From assembly GCF_036850765.1 (NCBI RefSeq), contig NC_089495.1:66192410-66256409 (forward strand): 64,000 nucleotides of DNA. Reading direction: 5' to 3'. Every line of letters starts with the position of its first letter. Position 1 is the stretch's first letter. The translations under genes were made by a program, and so were the position numbers. Shown here one piece after another: positions 10,402 to 23,720 of this stretch. A model generated the notes under the pieces. The model did not search any database. It saw nothing but the letters and a program-made list of their open reading frames with translations, and was not told where the DNA came from. The DNA is from Saccopteryx bilineata (Eukaryota > Chordata > Mammalia > Chiroptera > Emballonuridae).

Positions 10402-12835
10402 AAAAGCAGATCTTGGAGTCAAAGGAATGGGATTACATTAAAATAAAAAAGAATGACCAAATTGTATGTTATATAATTATATTTTTACTTTTTTGTTTTT
10501 ATATTCTAGCTATGACAAACTTTTGGCCTTTTGCACCACATAGTTACCTAGTTACCCAATACCTCATTGGACCATCCTCCTCCATTTTGTGCTCTCCTCT
10601 CCTCTCCTCTCCTCTGCCCAACTTAAAAAAAAATCTCAAGCAAAATAGACATTTTTTCCCATTTATTTCAGCATATATTTTTGTCGTAGTCATGAATTCA
10701 GGGTCTCACTTTTACTCCAGAGAACCTAAGAGCCCCTCTCCCAGATAAAAGTAATTCTTTTCTAAAGAGGAATGTTATCCAAATGTTGCAATAACGTATT
10801 TCATACATGAATACTCAAAACTAACTTCTAATACCTGTTGTCATGAGAAGACCGGATGTCCCCTATTGGCTTCTTTATTGTTACTACTGCACTATATTTA
10901 CTCCAGCTACCACTACTAATTGACGGTATGAAATACTGACTCTACATCTTACACTGGACCACTCTTCCAGACCAAAGTTTATTTCTACTGGTCATGATTA
11001 TTGTTCTCCTCATATTGACAGAATTAAATTTAAAATACGTGTATGCTGTGTCTGTGTGTGTGTCCTTTGAGGTATCCTCAATTGTTCTCATAATGCTGTG
11101 TATATTTCCCACGATCTAACCTTTCTATACGTGCTCTTTACTTGCTATAAATATCCCTTTTTTTAATTTTGTGAATTCATCACCAACTGCCATTTTCTTT
11201 TCCTTTTGGTACCATTTTCCAACTTCTGTTAAATTTTTACTTTCTTGGAAGACTTCAGCATGTTTCCACTGTTTCTCTCTCCCTTCTAGTTTCCTAGGAG
11301 CCACTTCCATGTGATCTGACACATTCCCTTGGTTACTTAAGGATCATTTTATTTTTCATCAAGCTCTACAGATGCCTTTTAAAATCATTAATGAAAACAT
11401 TTCTTATGTTGACCATATCCAGCTCTTCTAATCTAGTTATTCATGAGCTCATTGAGACAATCGATCAATTAACCCTCAATCTTTTAAATATATGTTATCA
11501 ATCCTCTAACTTCAGTTCCCTTCTCCCAGCAGAGCTTTATGACTTTATTTGCAATTACTCTCTTAAAAATACCTTAAACTTTCTATTTTCCTCCAGAATC
11601 CATATGGTTAAACACTAACATTAGAATATGTTATGATAGGCTATGATTGTCCTTAACTGTTGTATTACTTAAGGTGAACAATTTCTGTTTGAAAACAACA
11701 CTACAGCTTAGTGGTTTATCATAACTACAATTTATTACCCTCATCTTTATCCAATTCAATTAGCTGAAGGGAGGAGAATGGGGACCTTTCCTTATGCAGT
11801 CATTCGGGAATTCTGGACTTCTTCCACTATGGTTGCCATGAGCCTGTGTGGAGGAAGCATGTCTTTTCTTAGCTGCTTTGGACCCAAAATAATATATCAC
11901 ATCTTCACACATTTAACTTGTGGAAACTAGTTACACAGCCCCAACTTGATGTAGACAAGCTAGAAAATGCTGTTTATCTGTGTTTTCAAGAAAAAATAAA
12001 ACCTTTTGCTTAGCAATGACTGATTATGCCACAGTAGCAATGCTTTATCCCAGCAAGCTGACTACTAATAATGAAAAACAAAAATAACACAACAGTGACA
12101 TCAACAACAACTAGTATATAAACACATAGTTTTATAAATCTGCCCTGCTCAGAAGTTCTGCCATATTTCTCTAGTTAGTTCACTCTTCTTTTATATGTTC
12201 TCTTTTCTAATCTCTGGCCTCCTTTTTACCTTCTTCTCCACCTTCAATGGTCATAAAGGAAAAAATAAATCTCCAAGTAGAAAATTTTATCTATTTCTTG
12301 CCAACTTATCTAAAAATATTGCTGTCTGAATCTGAATCTATCTTCCTCCCTTGTGGTTCTGTTGCACTGAAGAAATCACCCATCTTTTATTTAAAAAAAA
12401 AATCTTCCAATGTATGATTTCTTGCATCATTATATCCCTCATATAGAGACATTTTTATTAACATTTGTTCATGCCAGAGCCTTATCATAGGATATCTTTG
12501 CACTGATTGTACAATGCTTTCCTACTCTGCTGTCCTTTCTCTTCTTCTCTCCAAATTATTAATAAAGTACCTTGGAAGGGTTCTCTGTATTGCTGTTTCT
12601 GTTTTTTTGATACCTCGAGCATTTCAACTTACTTGCAATCTGTTTTTTTCCCATAATAGTCAATGGCACTTGCTCTTTCCAAGATGTTGTTGACTTCTGA
12701 ACATCCTCTGAATTTTACAATTAAGATTAAGCTAAGTGCATAAAGACAGGCAATTTTCCCTTTATGATATAGATATATAGATGATATCATTTGAGCATCT
12801 TATATAGTAAAACAAAATGTTATACAGCTTTATGA
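10402..12835. other. Unassigned sequence, 2.4 kb
   Basis: No gene recognised. It includes a short (CTCTC)n run near 10594-10616 and AT-rich sequence. Open frames at 11125-11322 and 11391-11618 have no motifs. Confidence 0.45.
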
Positions 12836-12839
12836 TTAG

Positions 12840-13040
12840 AAATAAGGGCCCTATGCTACACAGTCTAGCTTCATATCTCAGCTAGTGACTTTAAGCAAGA
12901 TAGATATTCTTTGTAACCATTACTTTCTTCATTAAATGATAAAAGAAGTATATATCCTTAATGTTCTTGTAAGTTGAATGAAGTCACATGTGAAAAGGAC
13001 TCAGCACTCAGTAGATGATATGTGCTATTGAAGGCAAAAT
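12840..13040 (+). repeat. Possible MIR-type SINE
   Basis: The order 'ctagtgactttaagcaag', 'ttcttcattaaatgataaa', 'aaggactcagcactcagtag' is compatible with a strongly decayed MIR. The match is weak. Confidence 0.4.
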
Positions 13041-15820
13041 GCACTGAAAGGGCTTGGAGTAAAGAAATAACTGCTGTCATATAATCTGTAGAAAATGTTA
13101 CTAAATTTTCAATTGTTCTCTCAAGAGAAGTTTTTTCAGATGAGGAAAATCACACTATAAATGTAGTTTTACTTGATTTCCTTCGAACCTTATTTCATAG
13201 AAATTGTCTTCAAAGAAAAAAAACAAATTTTATAAAATAATTGTAATTTAAAGTGTTACAATGCAAATATATATCCAGCACTAATATAAACTGATAATTA
13301 ATAAAGGAGAAGAGCAATACTTGATAACAAATACCTTTATGTTTAATTTAGAATTGAAAGAAAAATATAATGGCATTGGACAAAAGAAAAGAGAAGAATA
13401 ACAAATAAGAAATGGGAATACATATAGATTTTTTTCCATATTACTATTTTTTTCTAGGAGAATTTCCTTCAACAGATGGGACATAATAGCATAAGCTTAT
13501 TCTAAATAGATAACTGTAGCCATCATCTATGAATCACATTGTGTACATGTGTTTTTAAAAATATGACTCAATACAATGTATGATGCTGATTTAGAAAGTT
13601 TTCTTTTTTAAATAAATTAACAAAATGTAAATTATGTCATAAATTTCCTTGGAAAAGTGAAATCTGAATGGAGAACTGAATATTAGGGCTAATTTCCTAG
13701 GTAAAAATTGGAGCAAGTAAACTTAAATATCTCAAAATCTTCATGGCTACAAGGAGCTGGATGTGTTTGAAACACCAAATAAAAACAAATTTGACTATAG
13801 CAATAAAATTGGAAGAGAGCATGGCCAAACACAAATTAGAAGAATAAGATTGGGCCAGACAAAGGCCTTATAGACCAAGGAAAATAGGCACGCTCTTTAG
13901 AGTTTTAAGATCACAAAGTCTAATTAGTAAGATTATTCTGAATGTTGTTAAAAATATTTTTAAATAGTGATAAATAATATACTCAAGGAAATTAAGATTT
14001 TTATGCTTTTGGCATGATGTTGAGAAATGATGGTGGATTCAGTTAGGATGTAAACAATGGAAAGATCACTTTAAAATAAAGAGGACTTCATACCTGATTT
14101 GGTTTGGTGGTTAATGGTGAAGAGGTATTTTCATGATTCCCAGTTTTCTGAGGTAAACTTCCAAGACAAAAAGATAGGAGAATTTGGAGAAAATATAGAT
14201 TTGGGAGTTCTTAGCTTAATCTTAATTGTAAAATTCAGAGGCTATTCAGACCTTAGACATCTAAAGGTAAATAGGAAATTTTATTAGGATCACTATGGGA
14301 TTTATTGAAATTCTATAAATAGATTCTGAATAAGACAAGTAAATAACAATCATTATCTATTTTAAGGGAGCATTCTAAAATTATAAATTTTCTTTTGATA
14401 TCAGTAATGAGACGTCTCTTATTGAGAACACTTCTTGATCTTTCCTATGACTCACATAGGAAAGATTTCCCTGCCTACTAAGACATTGCTTGTGTTAGTG
14501 TTGTTTTCTTCCCTTGCCTGTATTATTCATCAGAGATAATTGTTGATAATTGTCTTTCTCTCTAACCTAAATATTCTGTAAAGACTCTCCAAGAATTCAG
14601 GGTTCCATTAGGAAAGAAAGAATGTTTAATATCCTTTCAGTAAAAATATATGTGACTTAAACCACTACATTTTCAAAATAGTAATATTAATTTTTACAGA
14701 CATCATAGCTAGAAGTGGGCTAGTACTTAGACAAGAAAGTATGAACACACACAACAAACACATATGCATACCTTGAGTGCTCAGTCAGTGCCAAGCACTG
14801 TATTATGTACATAAATCCATATTATAAAATGTATGTGTTTGAGCTAGCTCAAATTACTAGCAGAAGCCAAATATCAATTATTTTGGTGTGTGAAAAAAAA
14901 ATGTCTAGCTCCTTGGTCCTTCAATTAAAGGACTTACTACCAAGTGCCTCAGGTGCTCATAATAATTGGACCAAATAATAAATATATGTCTAGATACATG
15001 AGCAGAGAAGGAAAAGCTAGACATTTGCAATCATAATTATCAGGAAAATTGTGGAGTTACTATTGCTTAGTGCTGAAATACCAGATTTGTAAGTGTTGTA
15101 ACAAAGGGTATACAACATTTAAATATTTCTTTGGATTTTAAACACAAAGGCTATGTGGTAATTGAATGCAACCCAATGATAATTTCCAAGGTAATAATTC
15201 TCTTTTTGAAGAGTTCTATGACTTGTATTAAATTAAAATCTGATTATTTAATGGATTATGCACAGCATGATGGATAGAAATACTTTTCTCCCACCTCACA
15301 CACACTAGGAAATAAAGTCTTACAATGGACTAAAATTTCAAAAATCCACATACATTCAGAATGTTCCTTTAGAGTCATTCATAACATAGAAATTTTTTCT
15401 TTCATTCATCACCCTGTTGTGGGAGGTTTTTCAACTATTTGTCAGCTAGTACTCTAAGCAAAAAAAAAAAAAAAAAAAAGGAGCTAAATTAAACAAGTTG
15501 TTAGTGATGTTGATAAACAGAATATTGAATCTGTAGATTATAATAATTTTAGAATACTAAAAATATGTCATGCTTTCTGACATTTTGATAACACTTCTTC
15601 TTTTTTTAAAGTGTGGTAAGTAAAATATTCCCATTAGAAAGCAATTGATAATCTATTTTATTAAATGCCCATATTGCATAAATTTAAAAGAGTAAATCTT
15701 ACAATATGAAATTATTTTAATTTGGAAATTAAAATCTGAGGTTACATATTGGTTATAAATGAGGAGAATGGGATTAGTTAGAAATTAATACAAAAAATTG
15801 GGCCTGTCACAATTTTTAAT
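13041..15820. other. Unassigned sequence, 2.8 kb
   Basis: No gene recognised. The segment at about 13840-14260 (ggccagacaaaggccttata and following) resembles a common ancient interspersed repeat I cannot name. A run of about 19 A lies at 15461-15479. The minus-strand ORF 13281-13484 and plus-strand ORF 14099-14287 have no recognisable features. Confidence 0.4.
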
Positions 15821-15825
15821 AGACT

Positions 15826-16155
15826 ATTTTTTTTTCTAGAGACAGAGAGAGAGTCAGAGAGAGGGATAGATAGGGACAGACAGCTAGAAACGAAGAGAGA
15901 TGAGAAACATCAATCATCAGTTTTTTGTTGTGACACCTTAGTCATTCATTGATTGCTTTCTCATATGGGCCTTGACCATGGGCCTTTAGCAGACTGAGTA
16001 ACCCCTTGCTCAAGCCAGCAACATTGGGTCCAAGCTGGTGAGCATTGCTTAAACCAGATGAGCCTGCGCTCAAGCTGGAGACCTTGGGGTCTTGAACCTG
16101 GGTCCTCCGCACCCCAGTCCAACGTTCTATCCACTGCGTCACTGCCTGGTCAGGC
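15826..16155 (-). mobile_element. Bat tRNA-derived SINE, long type A (Rhin1-like)
   Basis: Read on the minus strand: CCTGACCAGGCAGTGACGCA head, the repeated 'agcttgagcgcaggctcat'-type modules, 'gcccatatgagaaagcaatc', then a (CTCTCTG)n-rich tail. Moderately diverged. Confidence 0.85.
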
Positions 16156-16573
16156 TAGAATATACAATTTTTAATGTATTTTTTACATTGTTTCTATAGT
16201 CCTCATTAGTGTCTTCTTCCTTAAGATATTTAAACATATTTTTAGTATTTAATATTTTTCTCCCAAAAGTATACTTTATAAAAAAAATCATCTCACTTCT
16301 TTATATAACCTACCATACAGAAAGTTTCAAATTTTTCAGACAAAATTTTAATCAAGAAATCTCTTGCTTGCCAATATTTCTGTAATGAAATATAGTTTTA
16401 TGTGTTGAGGTTAAGTAAAAAGGTAGAACTACCCTTCAAAATATGTCTTCTTATTCTGATGTAATACTATTAAAAGTTGAATACAGAAAAGGCGTCAGTA
16501 CTATTAATTATTTTAACAATTATCAAAAATGTTTAGCCCTATATTTATATTTTTGTAAAGGTTTCTATCTAGC

Positions 16574-16628
16574 AAAGCTATATATATATTTATATATATT
16601 CAGAATATATAAATATATATATAGCTTT
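16574..16628. repeat. AT-rich perfect-looking palindrome
   Basis: AAAGCTATATATATATTTAT is followed after a short centre by its inverse, ending in ATATATAGCTTT. The two arms of about 26 bp could form a hairpin or cruciform. It sits in a longer AT-rich patch to about 16660. Confidence 0.8.
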
Positions 16629-16659
16629 ATATATTATAATATATAAATATATAAATATC

Positions 16660-17830
16660 AAGTTTTAAACTGTTATAAGAATTTAAGTAATACCTGGAAA
16701 ATCTGTTAAAAAGTAAAATAAAATACAACTTTTGGAAACTGAGAAAATCTGAAAAGGAATAATGCAGAGAAGGAAAAGAGTGCAGAAAACTGGAGGAGGA
16801 GAAGAAATAAGAGAGTCAGAGAGATATCAAGTAAAGAAAGATAATGACTGAGAGAACTTTTATCTCTTCTCAAAATGTGCAGTCAAATCAAAGCAATGAC
16901 TAAAAGCTGCTTGGGCTTAACAGAAAAATATCAGACAAGACAAAGAATAAGGCTAGCAATCACTTGAAAGGGCAGTTGTGATTCAATACGCATTGGCTAA
17001 CGAAAATTATCACTATTTATTCTAAAGCAGCAGGTAGTTAGGATTAATGGATCTTGGACTTCCTATAGAATTGTTATTTAACATATATATATTAAACATT
17101 ATTGAAATGTTAAAATTTCTAGAATTAAAATTTAAGTAATTACAGAGGCAGATGTCTATTGCCTTAAAATAGAGAACAAGGAATCAAGGAGTAATCAGGA
17201 GAGAATGCATATATCCAGGCGAGAAGGAGTGTCAGAAATAAGAATTTCATGAATAGAGTTACAAAGTGAGAATTGTTAAAATGGAGAATTGGGAGAAAAT
17301 CATTTTTATGACAGAGTTTATACAGCAATCTTCAGCCCATGAAGGAAGAGAAGTATTCTTTTAGGAGTGACCGAATGGAGAAGAAAATGTTACATAACAG
17401 AAGTGCATGTAGGCTGTGGAGATAGATAAAAGCAGCAAAAATAAAAGAAATACTGCCTAAACGTAAACGTGCATGCCCTAGCAAGTATAAACAATTATGT
17501 TACTATGCCTGTGCAGGCTTTAAAACACAAGTATATATGTGAAGGATGTTCTGTGGGTTAAAGCTGTTAAATACTACAGACTTTTAAAAACTGAAGACAG
17601 TATTACTGAGTACAGCTATTGTGTTGTATCTATAAAGATTGTTTCCAGTGATAATTTACTTCAATTGAAAATACTGCTAAATATGCAATTTTAGCCATTA
17701 TTTATGGTATCCATCACCTGTATCTGTAAAAAATATAATAGCATGTGGAAATACAGCTAAAATCAATGCTTATTCTATAAGTATTCTCATTGTTGCTGTT
17801 TAAATTTAACCAAGGAGGTAAAATAGTTAT
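16660..17830. other. Unassigned sequence, 1.2 kb
   Basis: No gene or named repeat recognised. The sequence is purine-rich in places (16740-16850). Confidence 0.45.
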
Positions 17831-17849
17831 TTTCCGATCCCAAAACTAT

Positions 17850-18060
17850 ATGAATTAAATTGGAATTTGCAGATATTGTAACAGCCTTGCATCCCTGGAA
17901 CAAATCCCACTTGATTATGGTGTATAATCTCTTTAATTGATTGCTGCATCTTGTTTGTTAATATTTTGTTAAGGATTTTAGCATCTATGTTCATCAGGAT
18001 TATTGGCTCATAATTTTTTTTTGCTTTGTCACATCTTCCTCTGGTTTTAGAAATAGAATA
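17850..18060 (-). mobile_element. LINE-1 ORF2 fragment (reverse transcriptase region), inverted
   Basis: The minus-strand translation contains [16 protein letters not shown] and then HHNQVGF, which are L1 reverse-transcriptase region strings. Its sense 3' end (gatgcaaggctgttacaata) repeats the sequence where the plus-strand L1 piece begins at about 18649/18944. That suggests both came from one L1 with a 5' inversion. Confidence 0.75.
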
Positions 18061-18648
18061 ATGCTGGGATCCAAGATAGCATGTCCGCATAGAGTTAGAG
18101 GTGTCAGTGACTGAGCTGTTTGGCTTAGAGGCAGAAGCCATTTCCCCAGTCTTCCTGTGAGCATGACCAGTGCCTCCTACTTGCAGGAGATCCACTAGCT
18201 CCACCATCTAGGCTCCCAGTAGACTCACCCTCATAACTCCTGGCATACCCACCCTGCTGAGTTTAAGCTCTACAGAAGCTCGGGGAAGAATCCCAGACAG
18301 AATGAGTTGTGTGGCTCAGGGAAGTGGGACTGACCTTCCCAGGAACCTGACCAATGCTTCCCTCTCATGTAAGACTCACTAGCTCCATTATCAGAATTCC
18401 TGGAGGTCTTGTGCCAGGCAGCTGTGGCTCTCTAGGAGGTCTTAGCCAAATCTGATACAAACTAGTTGTGTTTCTCTGAAGCAAGGGCTATTTTCCTCTC
18501 CACAGGTGACCAGTGAGAGCCCCCCCCTTGCTCTGTTTGCACCAGATAAACATTGCTGGCCCCACAGAGACAACCCCTGACAACCTGCATCATGACAAAG
18601 GTCTTCAGGCACCCACAGGTGGTACCTAGATTTGGTTTTAAAACGAAT
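18061..18648. other. Unassigned GC-richer segment between two L1 pieces
   Basis: About 590 bp, visibly richer in G and C than its surroundings, with no family I can name. It could be upstream L1 sequence in inverse orientation or an LTR-type repeat. The open frame at 18442-18654 (minus) has no recognisable domain. Confidence 0.35.
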
Positions 18649-18656
18649 ATGCAAGG

Positions 18657-18943
18657 GACTGACCAGGTAGTCGCTCAGTGAAGAGTGTTGGAATGGGATG
18701 CAGAGGACCCAGGTTCAAAACCCTGAGGTAGCCAGCTTGAGCCCAAGGTCACTGGCTGGAGCAAGGGGTCACTGGCTCAACTGGAGTTCCCCAGTCAAGG
18801 CCCATATGAGAAAGCAATCAATGAATAATTAAGGTGCCACAACAAAGAATTGATGCTTCTCATGTCTCTCCCTTCCTGTCTGTCTGTCTCTCTCTCTGTC
18901 TCTATCACAAAAAAGAAAAGAAAAGAAAAAGAAAAAAATTAAG
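18657..18943 (+). mobile_element. Bat tRNA-derived SINE, type A, inserted in L1
   Basis: Begins GACTGACCAGGTAGTCGCTC, continues with the 'ccagcttgagcccaaggtca' module and the 'gcccatatgagaaagcaatc' block, and ends in a (GAAAA)n tail. The duplication atgcaagg at 18649-18656 and 18944-18951 shows it landed at the start of the plus-strand L1 piece. Confidence 0.85.
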
Positions 18944-20240
18944 ATGCAAGGTTGGTACAATATCTGCAATAAATAAACATGACATATTACATAAACTAAA
19001 TGAAAGATAAAAACCACATGGTCATATCAACAGATACAGAAATAATATTTAAAAAATCAGCACCTATTTATAATAAAAACTCTCAGCAAAGGAGAAATAA
19101 AGGAAAAAAGCTCAATGTAATAAAAGATAAATGTGACAAATCCACAGCTAACATAGTGCTCAATGGGAAAAAAAACTACAAGCATTTCTCTTAAATTCAG
19201 AAACAAGACAAAGATGTCCATTTTCACCATTTTTCTTTAACATAGTATTAGAAATCCTTGCCACAGAATTCAGTCAGACAAAAAGAAGAAATAAAAGTGA
19301 TCCGACTTGGAAAGGAAAAATTAGAACTGTCATTATCTGTGAATGACCTGATACTATATATAGGTAACCTGAAGATGCCATCAAAAAACTGCTAGAACTG
19401 GTAAATTATTTCAGTAAAATAGCAGGATACAAAATAAATATCCAGAAATCAGTTGCTTTTTTATATACCAATAATAAAATATTAGAAAGGAAAATTAATA
19501 ATATTATTCCATTTATAATTCTTTTTAAGATACCAATGGCTTATTTCACAGGACTAGAACTAATATTCCTATGTTCCAGTGATTCCACTTCTGAGAATGT
19601 ATCTGAACTAACTGGAAACACTACTTCCTTAGAATATACACATCCCCATGTTCCTTGCAATGCTATTTATAATAACCAAGATTTGGAAGAAACCCAATTG
19701 CCCATCAGTAAATGAGTGAATAAAAGGTGATACATGTACATGTACAAAATAGAACACTACCTGGCTGTGAAAAAAGAAAATTAATTTTTTTGTGAGAGCA
19801 TGGTTGAACCTGGAGATTATTATGCTAATTTAAATAAGAAAGTCAGAGTGCAACAAATACCATATAATTTTACTTACATGTGAAATCTAATTAACAAAAG
19901 AAACAAAATAGGAACACTTATAGGTACAGAGAAAAAAAATGATAGTTGTCAGAGGACAGGGGAGGGAGTTGGAGGCCTGCGTGAGATAAGTGAAGATATT
20001 AACAGAAAAAGAAAAAAATAAACTCATAGAAAACAATCTGTTGATGACCAGAGGGAAAAGAGAGTGAGGGCATGTGGAAGAGGGTAAAGAGGAGATAAAT
20101 GGTGACAAAGGTGACTAGACATTGGCTGATGAATACATAATACAATATACAGAAAATATATTCTAGAATTGCACACTTAAAGCCTACATAATTTTATTAA
20201 CTATGTCAACCTAATAAATTTAATAACATTTATATATATA
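18944..20240 (+). mobile_element. LINE-1 3' half (end of ORF2 plus 3' UTR), decayed
   Basis: The first 600 bp read as L1 ORF2 after the reverse-transcriptase core, with many stops. From 19560 it follows the end of ORF2 ('tataataaccaagatttgg', 'caattgcccatcagtaaatg') and an L1 3' UTR ending 'tgtcaacctaataaatttaa'. No open frame is intact. Confidence 0.8.
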
Positions 20241-20545
20241 TACAGATTTCAAAAACTAATTTTATTAAATTCTTTGTGGCAAGTATGAACTGAGACATAA
20301 CTATGCCAAGTAGATTTATAGCATATCATGTACAATTTTAATAGTGATCCATATATTGTCACTTGCCTGCCTAATAATGAGCCTTATTTTACATCTTCAA
20401 AAAATTAATATCTCAGTCTCTTAGGCTTTTAGATAAAGAGTGTATGAGATAGAACCTCATAAACAGTATAAACAGATGCTTCTTTGGAGAAGAACTTCAT
20501 AAAAAGCTATATCTTTTGATTCACTATATTTTTTTTATTAAAAAT
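20241..20545. other. Unassigned AT-rich sequence
   Basis: Nothing recognisable besides a short (TA)n tract near 20230-20242. Confidence 0.5.
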
Positions 20546-20557
20546 ACAGCTAGAATG

Positions 20558-20952
20558 GGCCCTGGCTGGTTGGCTTAGCGGTAGAGCATTGGCCAGGTTT
20601 GTGGAAATCCTAGGTTTGATTCCCTGCCAGGAAACACAGGAGAAGCGCCCATGTGCTTCTCCACCCTTCCCCCTCTCCTTTCACTCTGTCTCGCTTTTCT
20701 CCTGCAGCCAAGGCTCCATTAGAGCAAGATTAGCCCAGCGCTGAGGATAGCTCCATGGCCTCCACCTCAGGTGCTAGAATGGCTCTGGTTACACTGAGCA
20801 ATGCCCCAGATGTGCAGAGAATTGCCCCCTGGTGGGCATGCAGAGTGAATCATGTTTGGGCACATGCAGGAGTCTGTCTCTCTGCCTCCCAGCTTCTCAC
20901 TTCAGAAAAATACACACACACATACACACACACACACAAAATATATATATAT
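20558..20952 (+). mobile_element. Bat tRNA-derived SINE, type B
   Basis: Begins GGCCCTGGCTGGTTGGCTTA and follows the complete type B body to 'ggcacatgcaggagtctgtc', ending in a (CA)n/(TA)n tail. The duplication agctagaatg at 20548-20557 and 20953-20962 is identical on both sides. Confidence 0.9.
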
Positions 20953-20962
20953 AGCTAGAATG

Positions 20963-23170
20963 AATGTATGATATATCATTGCTTTGATATAATCAGACAT
21001 TATGCAAATATATTATATTGGTACTTTGATGTATATAGTATCAGTATATTAATATAATGATATAAAACTGGTAGTCCTCTCCTGTGTCAGCAAGTGTGCA
21101 TATTTGACCTTTGCATTATTCTTATTCTAGTATGGAACATATACTTGATACTGGAGATAGAGTAACATCCTGCAATGAAGGTGAAGCTAAGGCAAATAAA
21201 GAAATAGGACAAATAAAGAACCAGAATAAGATAAAGAACCAGAATAGAGGGACTTGGCATGTGACTAACTGTACCAGTGATAGTTGCTCATACCAAACTG
21301 TGAATTACCTAAGAAAAATAAGTGAATCTTTCCTCTGTTAAGTAACTATTATACACAACCAGAGATAATCACAGTAGATAATGTTCCTGTTCAGAGTCAA
21401 ATATATTTGTGAAGACTAATTAATCCAAATATCAAGACATGGTATTAAAAATATTAGTCTATCAAATTAATAGAGGCCACTAAAACTGAAGAACAGTCTG
21501 GCCTGTATTCTCAAATAGAAATTATGCCTTTTGTGAGAGTTTTCTAAAGTTTTTCTGCCTACTAAACTAACTGAAAAGTCTGTCTTTTGTTTCAAGGTCA
21601 TTGGCAAGATAAGTAAGAACATGAATTTTTGAAAAAGGTACTGGTCTTAAATATTGACTGGTAAATTTTATTAGATGAAAGATACTGAATTTTTGTTTTT
21701 AAACACCTCAATGCAGAATCAGCTCTAAAAATCATCACCACAAAGGAGGGGATTCTGATCTTTCTTGCTGACTGCAAGGCCTTCCTTAACTCCCTAAAGC
21801 CATTGATACTTAATTTACATTAGAGTCAGAATCTTAGAAGACAAGCCCATCCACTGAGGAGTGTCCTGGTGCTTCCACTATAACATAAATGAAATGACCA
21901 TTTTTTACTATGTACGGTCTTATGAATACAGATTTAAGTGTATAGAAGAAGTATAATAAACTTAGAGAAAATTTTGTTGGATTATTTCTGGAACTCTCTT
22001 GGTTTGCTTAGAGTCTGAGGTGAAATCCATGACTTTGACAATTATATAAATTCCACTATGCTCAGATGATGCAGAACATGGTTTAAAGCCATTTTCCAAA
22101 GGCTTTAGTTACTTTAAAGTGAACAGAGCCTGTACTTCACAGCATGACTTCCTTATTCAAGAATAAAATAGAACTTGCAGAGTAGTAATAAAAATGATAC
22201 CAAATAAAAGCCTGTGCTTTGTTGAGTAGGGTAAAAGCCCAGAGCAATATTTTAATTCAAGCAGAAAAGCAAAAGTTTCAAATTATTGGTCTGACACACC
22301 ACTTCATGCTCAAAGAAACACATCTCTCTTGTGATGATATATGCATAGCAAAGAAGCCTCTTGTTCATACCCTTAGCCTTAAAGGAAAAAAAAATTTGTA
22401 CAATATTGAGACTTTGAAGTTATATAGGTTCTCTACTTAAAGACAAAAAGACATATAGATTTGAAAAGATAAATTTCACAAACATCAAAATGATATTAAT
22501 GTCTTTTAATAGTTTTAGCTTCATAGGTTTTTACTGTTTGTTATATCATTGGGGGGCAATTTGTTTACTTGCAAATATTTATTCTTTGAGTATTGATAAG
22601 AAATTCTCTATCAAGCTGGCATAATTTTATACAGGGGCCGTAAAAATAATTTGCTTACACCTTGACACCAGCTCTAAATAATTATCTATGATGCAAGAAA
22701 AAAAAATAAGAGGAAGAAAATATATTTTGGAATTAATGTTTTGATATATGAAGCATAACAATTCAAATATTAGAATAAATTCATAGTATGATTTTTCTTC
22801 CTAAAAGTTAGAAAAATATTAAAAAGTCTAAAACTAGTATTGCTCAGTAAAAGCTTATGCTGCCTATGTTTTTGTACCATAGCTATAGAATAATTACAGA
22901 GGCCAATGTCATAAAAATTTCTTTACGATTTCCTCTGTGGAGGCCCTGATTATGTTTTCTTTGAGTAGCCATTGTGTCTGCCATATTCCTCTAGTAATAT
23001 TGCTTTCAACTTTTACATTGAATTCTTTAATTCATCCTGCCAGGATGTTTATTATTCAAAAGTAAAATAAAAGCAAAACAAGTTGGTGAGCATGTGAGGG
23101 AATTGGTTTTATTGTTACTTTTTAAAGTTATCCTTCCATCCTAAAATAGTCTCAGAAGAGTAAACATGCA
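20963..23170. other. Unassigned sequence, 2.2 kb
   Basis: No gene recognised. A small tandem duplication (ataaagaaccagaataaga-like, two copies) lies near 21209-21247. Open frames at 21111-21341 and 22219-22440 have no recognisable motifs. Confidence 0.45.

Positions 23171-23173
<3 letters not shown>

Positions 23174-23222
<49 letters not shown>
23174..23222. repeat. (TA)n microsatellite
   Basis: About 24 perfect TA units, followed by AAATAAATG. Confidence 0.95.
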
Positions 23223-23228
<6 letters not shown>

Positions 23229-23589
23229 GCAGATAGCTGTGTCTACAACCATGGGACATTGTTTTCTCAAAAAATGTCAAATGCTTTTTCTTTAATTTCT
23301 ATTTCTCTCATCTAATTAGAGCCTCATTCACTTATTCTCTCCATTATTGTCTGACAGAGAAAGTGGATCTAAATTATTTGTCATGCAGATTATTGTTAAA
23401 TGATAAACACAAATAAATAGCCTCCTGCGGCTTTTCATAGTTCTCATCAAGCCGTTTTATTTTTAACCATGAGACAATAGGTTTAAAATAATCTCTTTAA
23501 TATTAGAGCCACTCTTCAGCTCTAACATAGATCACATTTCTTGCAAGAACTTACAATTTACCTATTTTAATCTCATCCTTCTCTGTCAT

Positions 23590-23720
23590 CCGTGAATGAG
23601 ATTCCATTCTATGCGTTTTAGGAGATAATCATTTTTATCCTCATTTAACTTATGAGAAGACAAGAGATTAAAGTCTCAATGCTTGTCACAGAAATAACCA
23701 GTGCATTTTAAAACCAGCCT
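23590..23720 (+). repeat. Possible MIR-type SINE fragment
   Basis: 'aatcatttttatcctcattt' then 'aacttatgagaagacaagag' resembles a worn MIR core. Weak. Confidence 0.35.

Noticed and set aside
23174..23222. CRISPR-like or other structured array
   Set aside because: Plain (TA)n microsatellite. No spaced direct repeats of CRISPR type exist in the window, which is a vertebrate genome.
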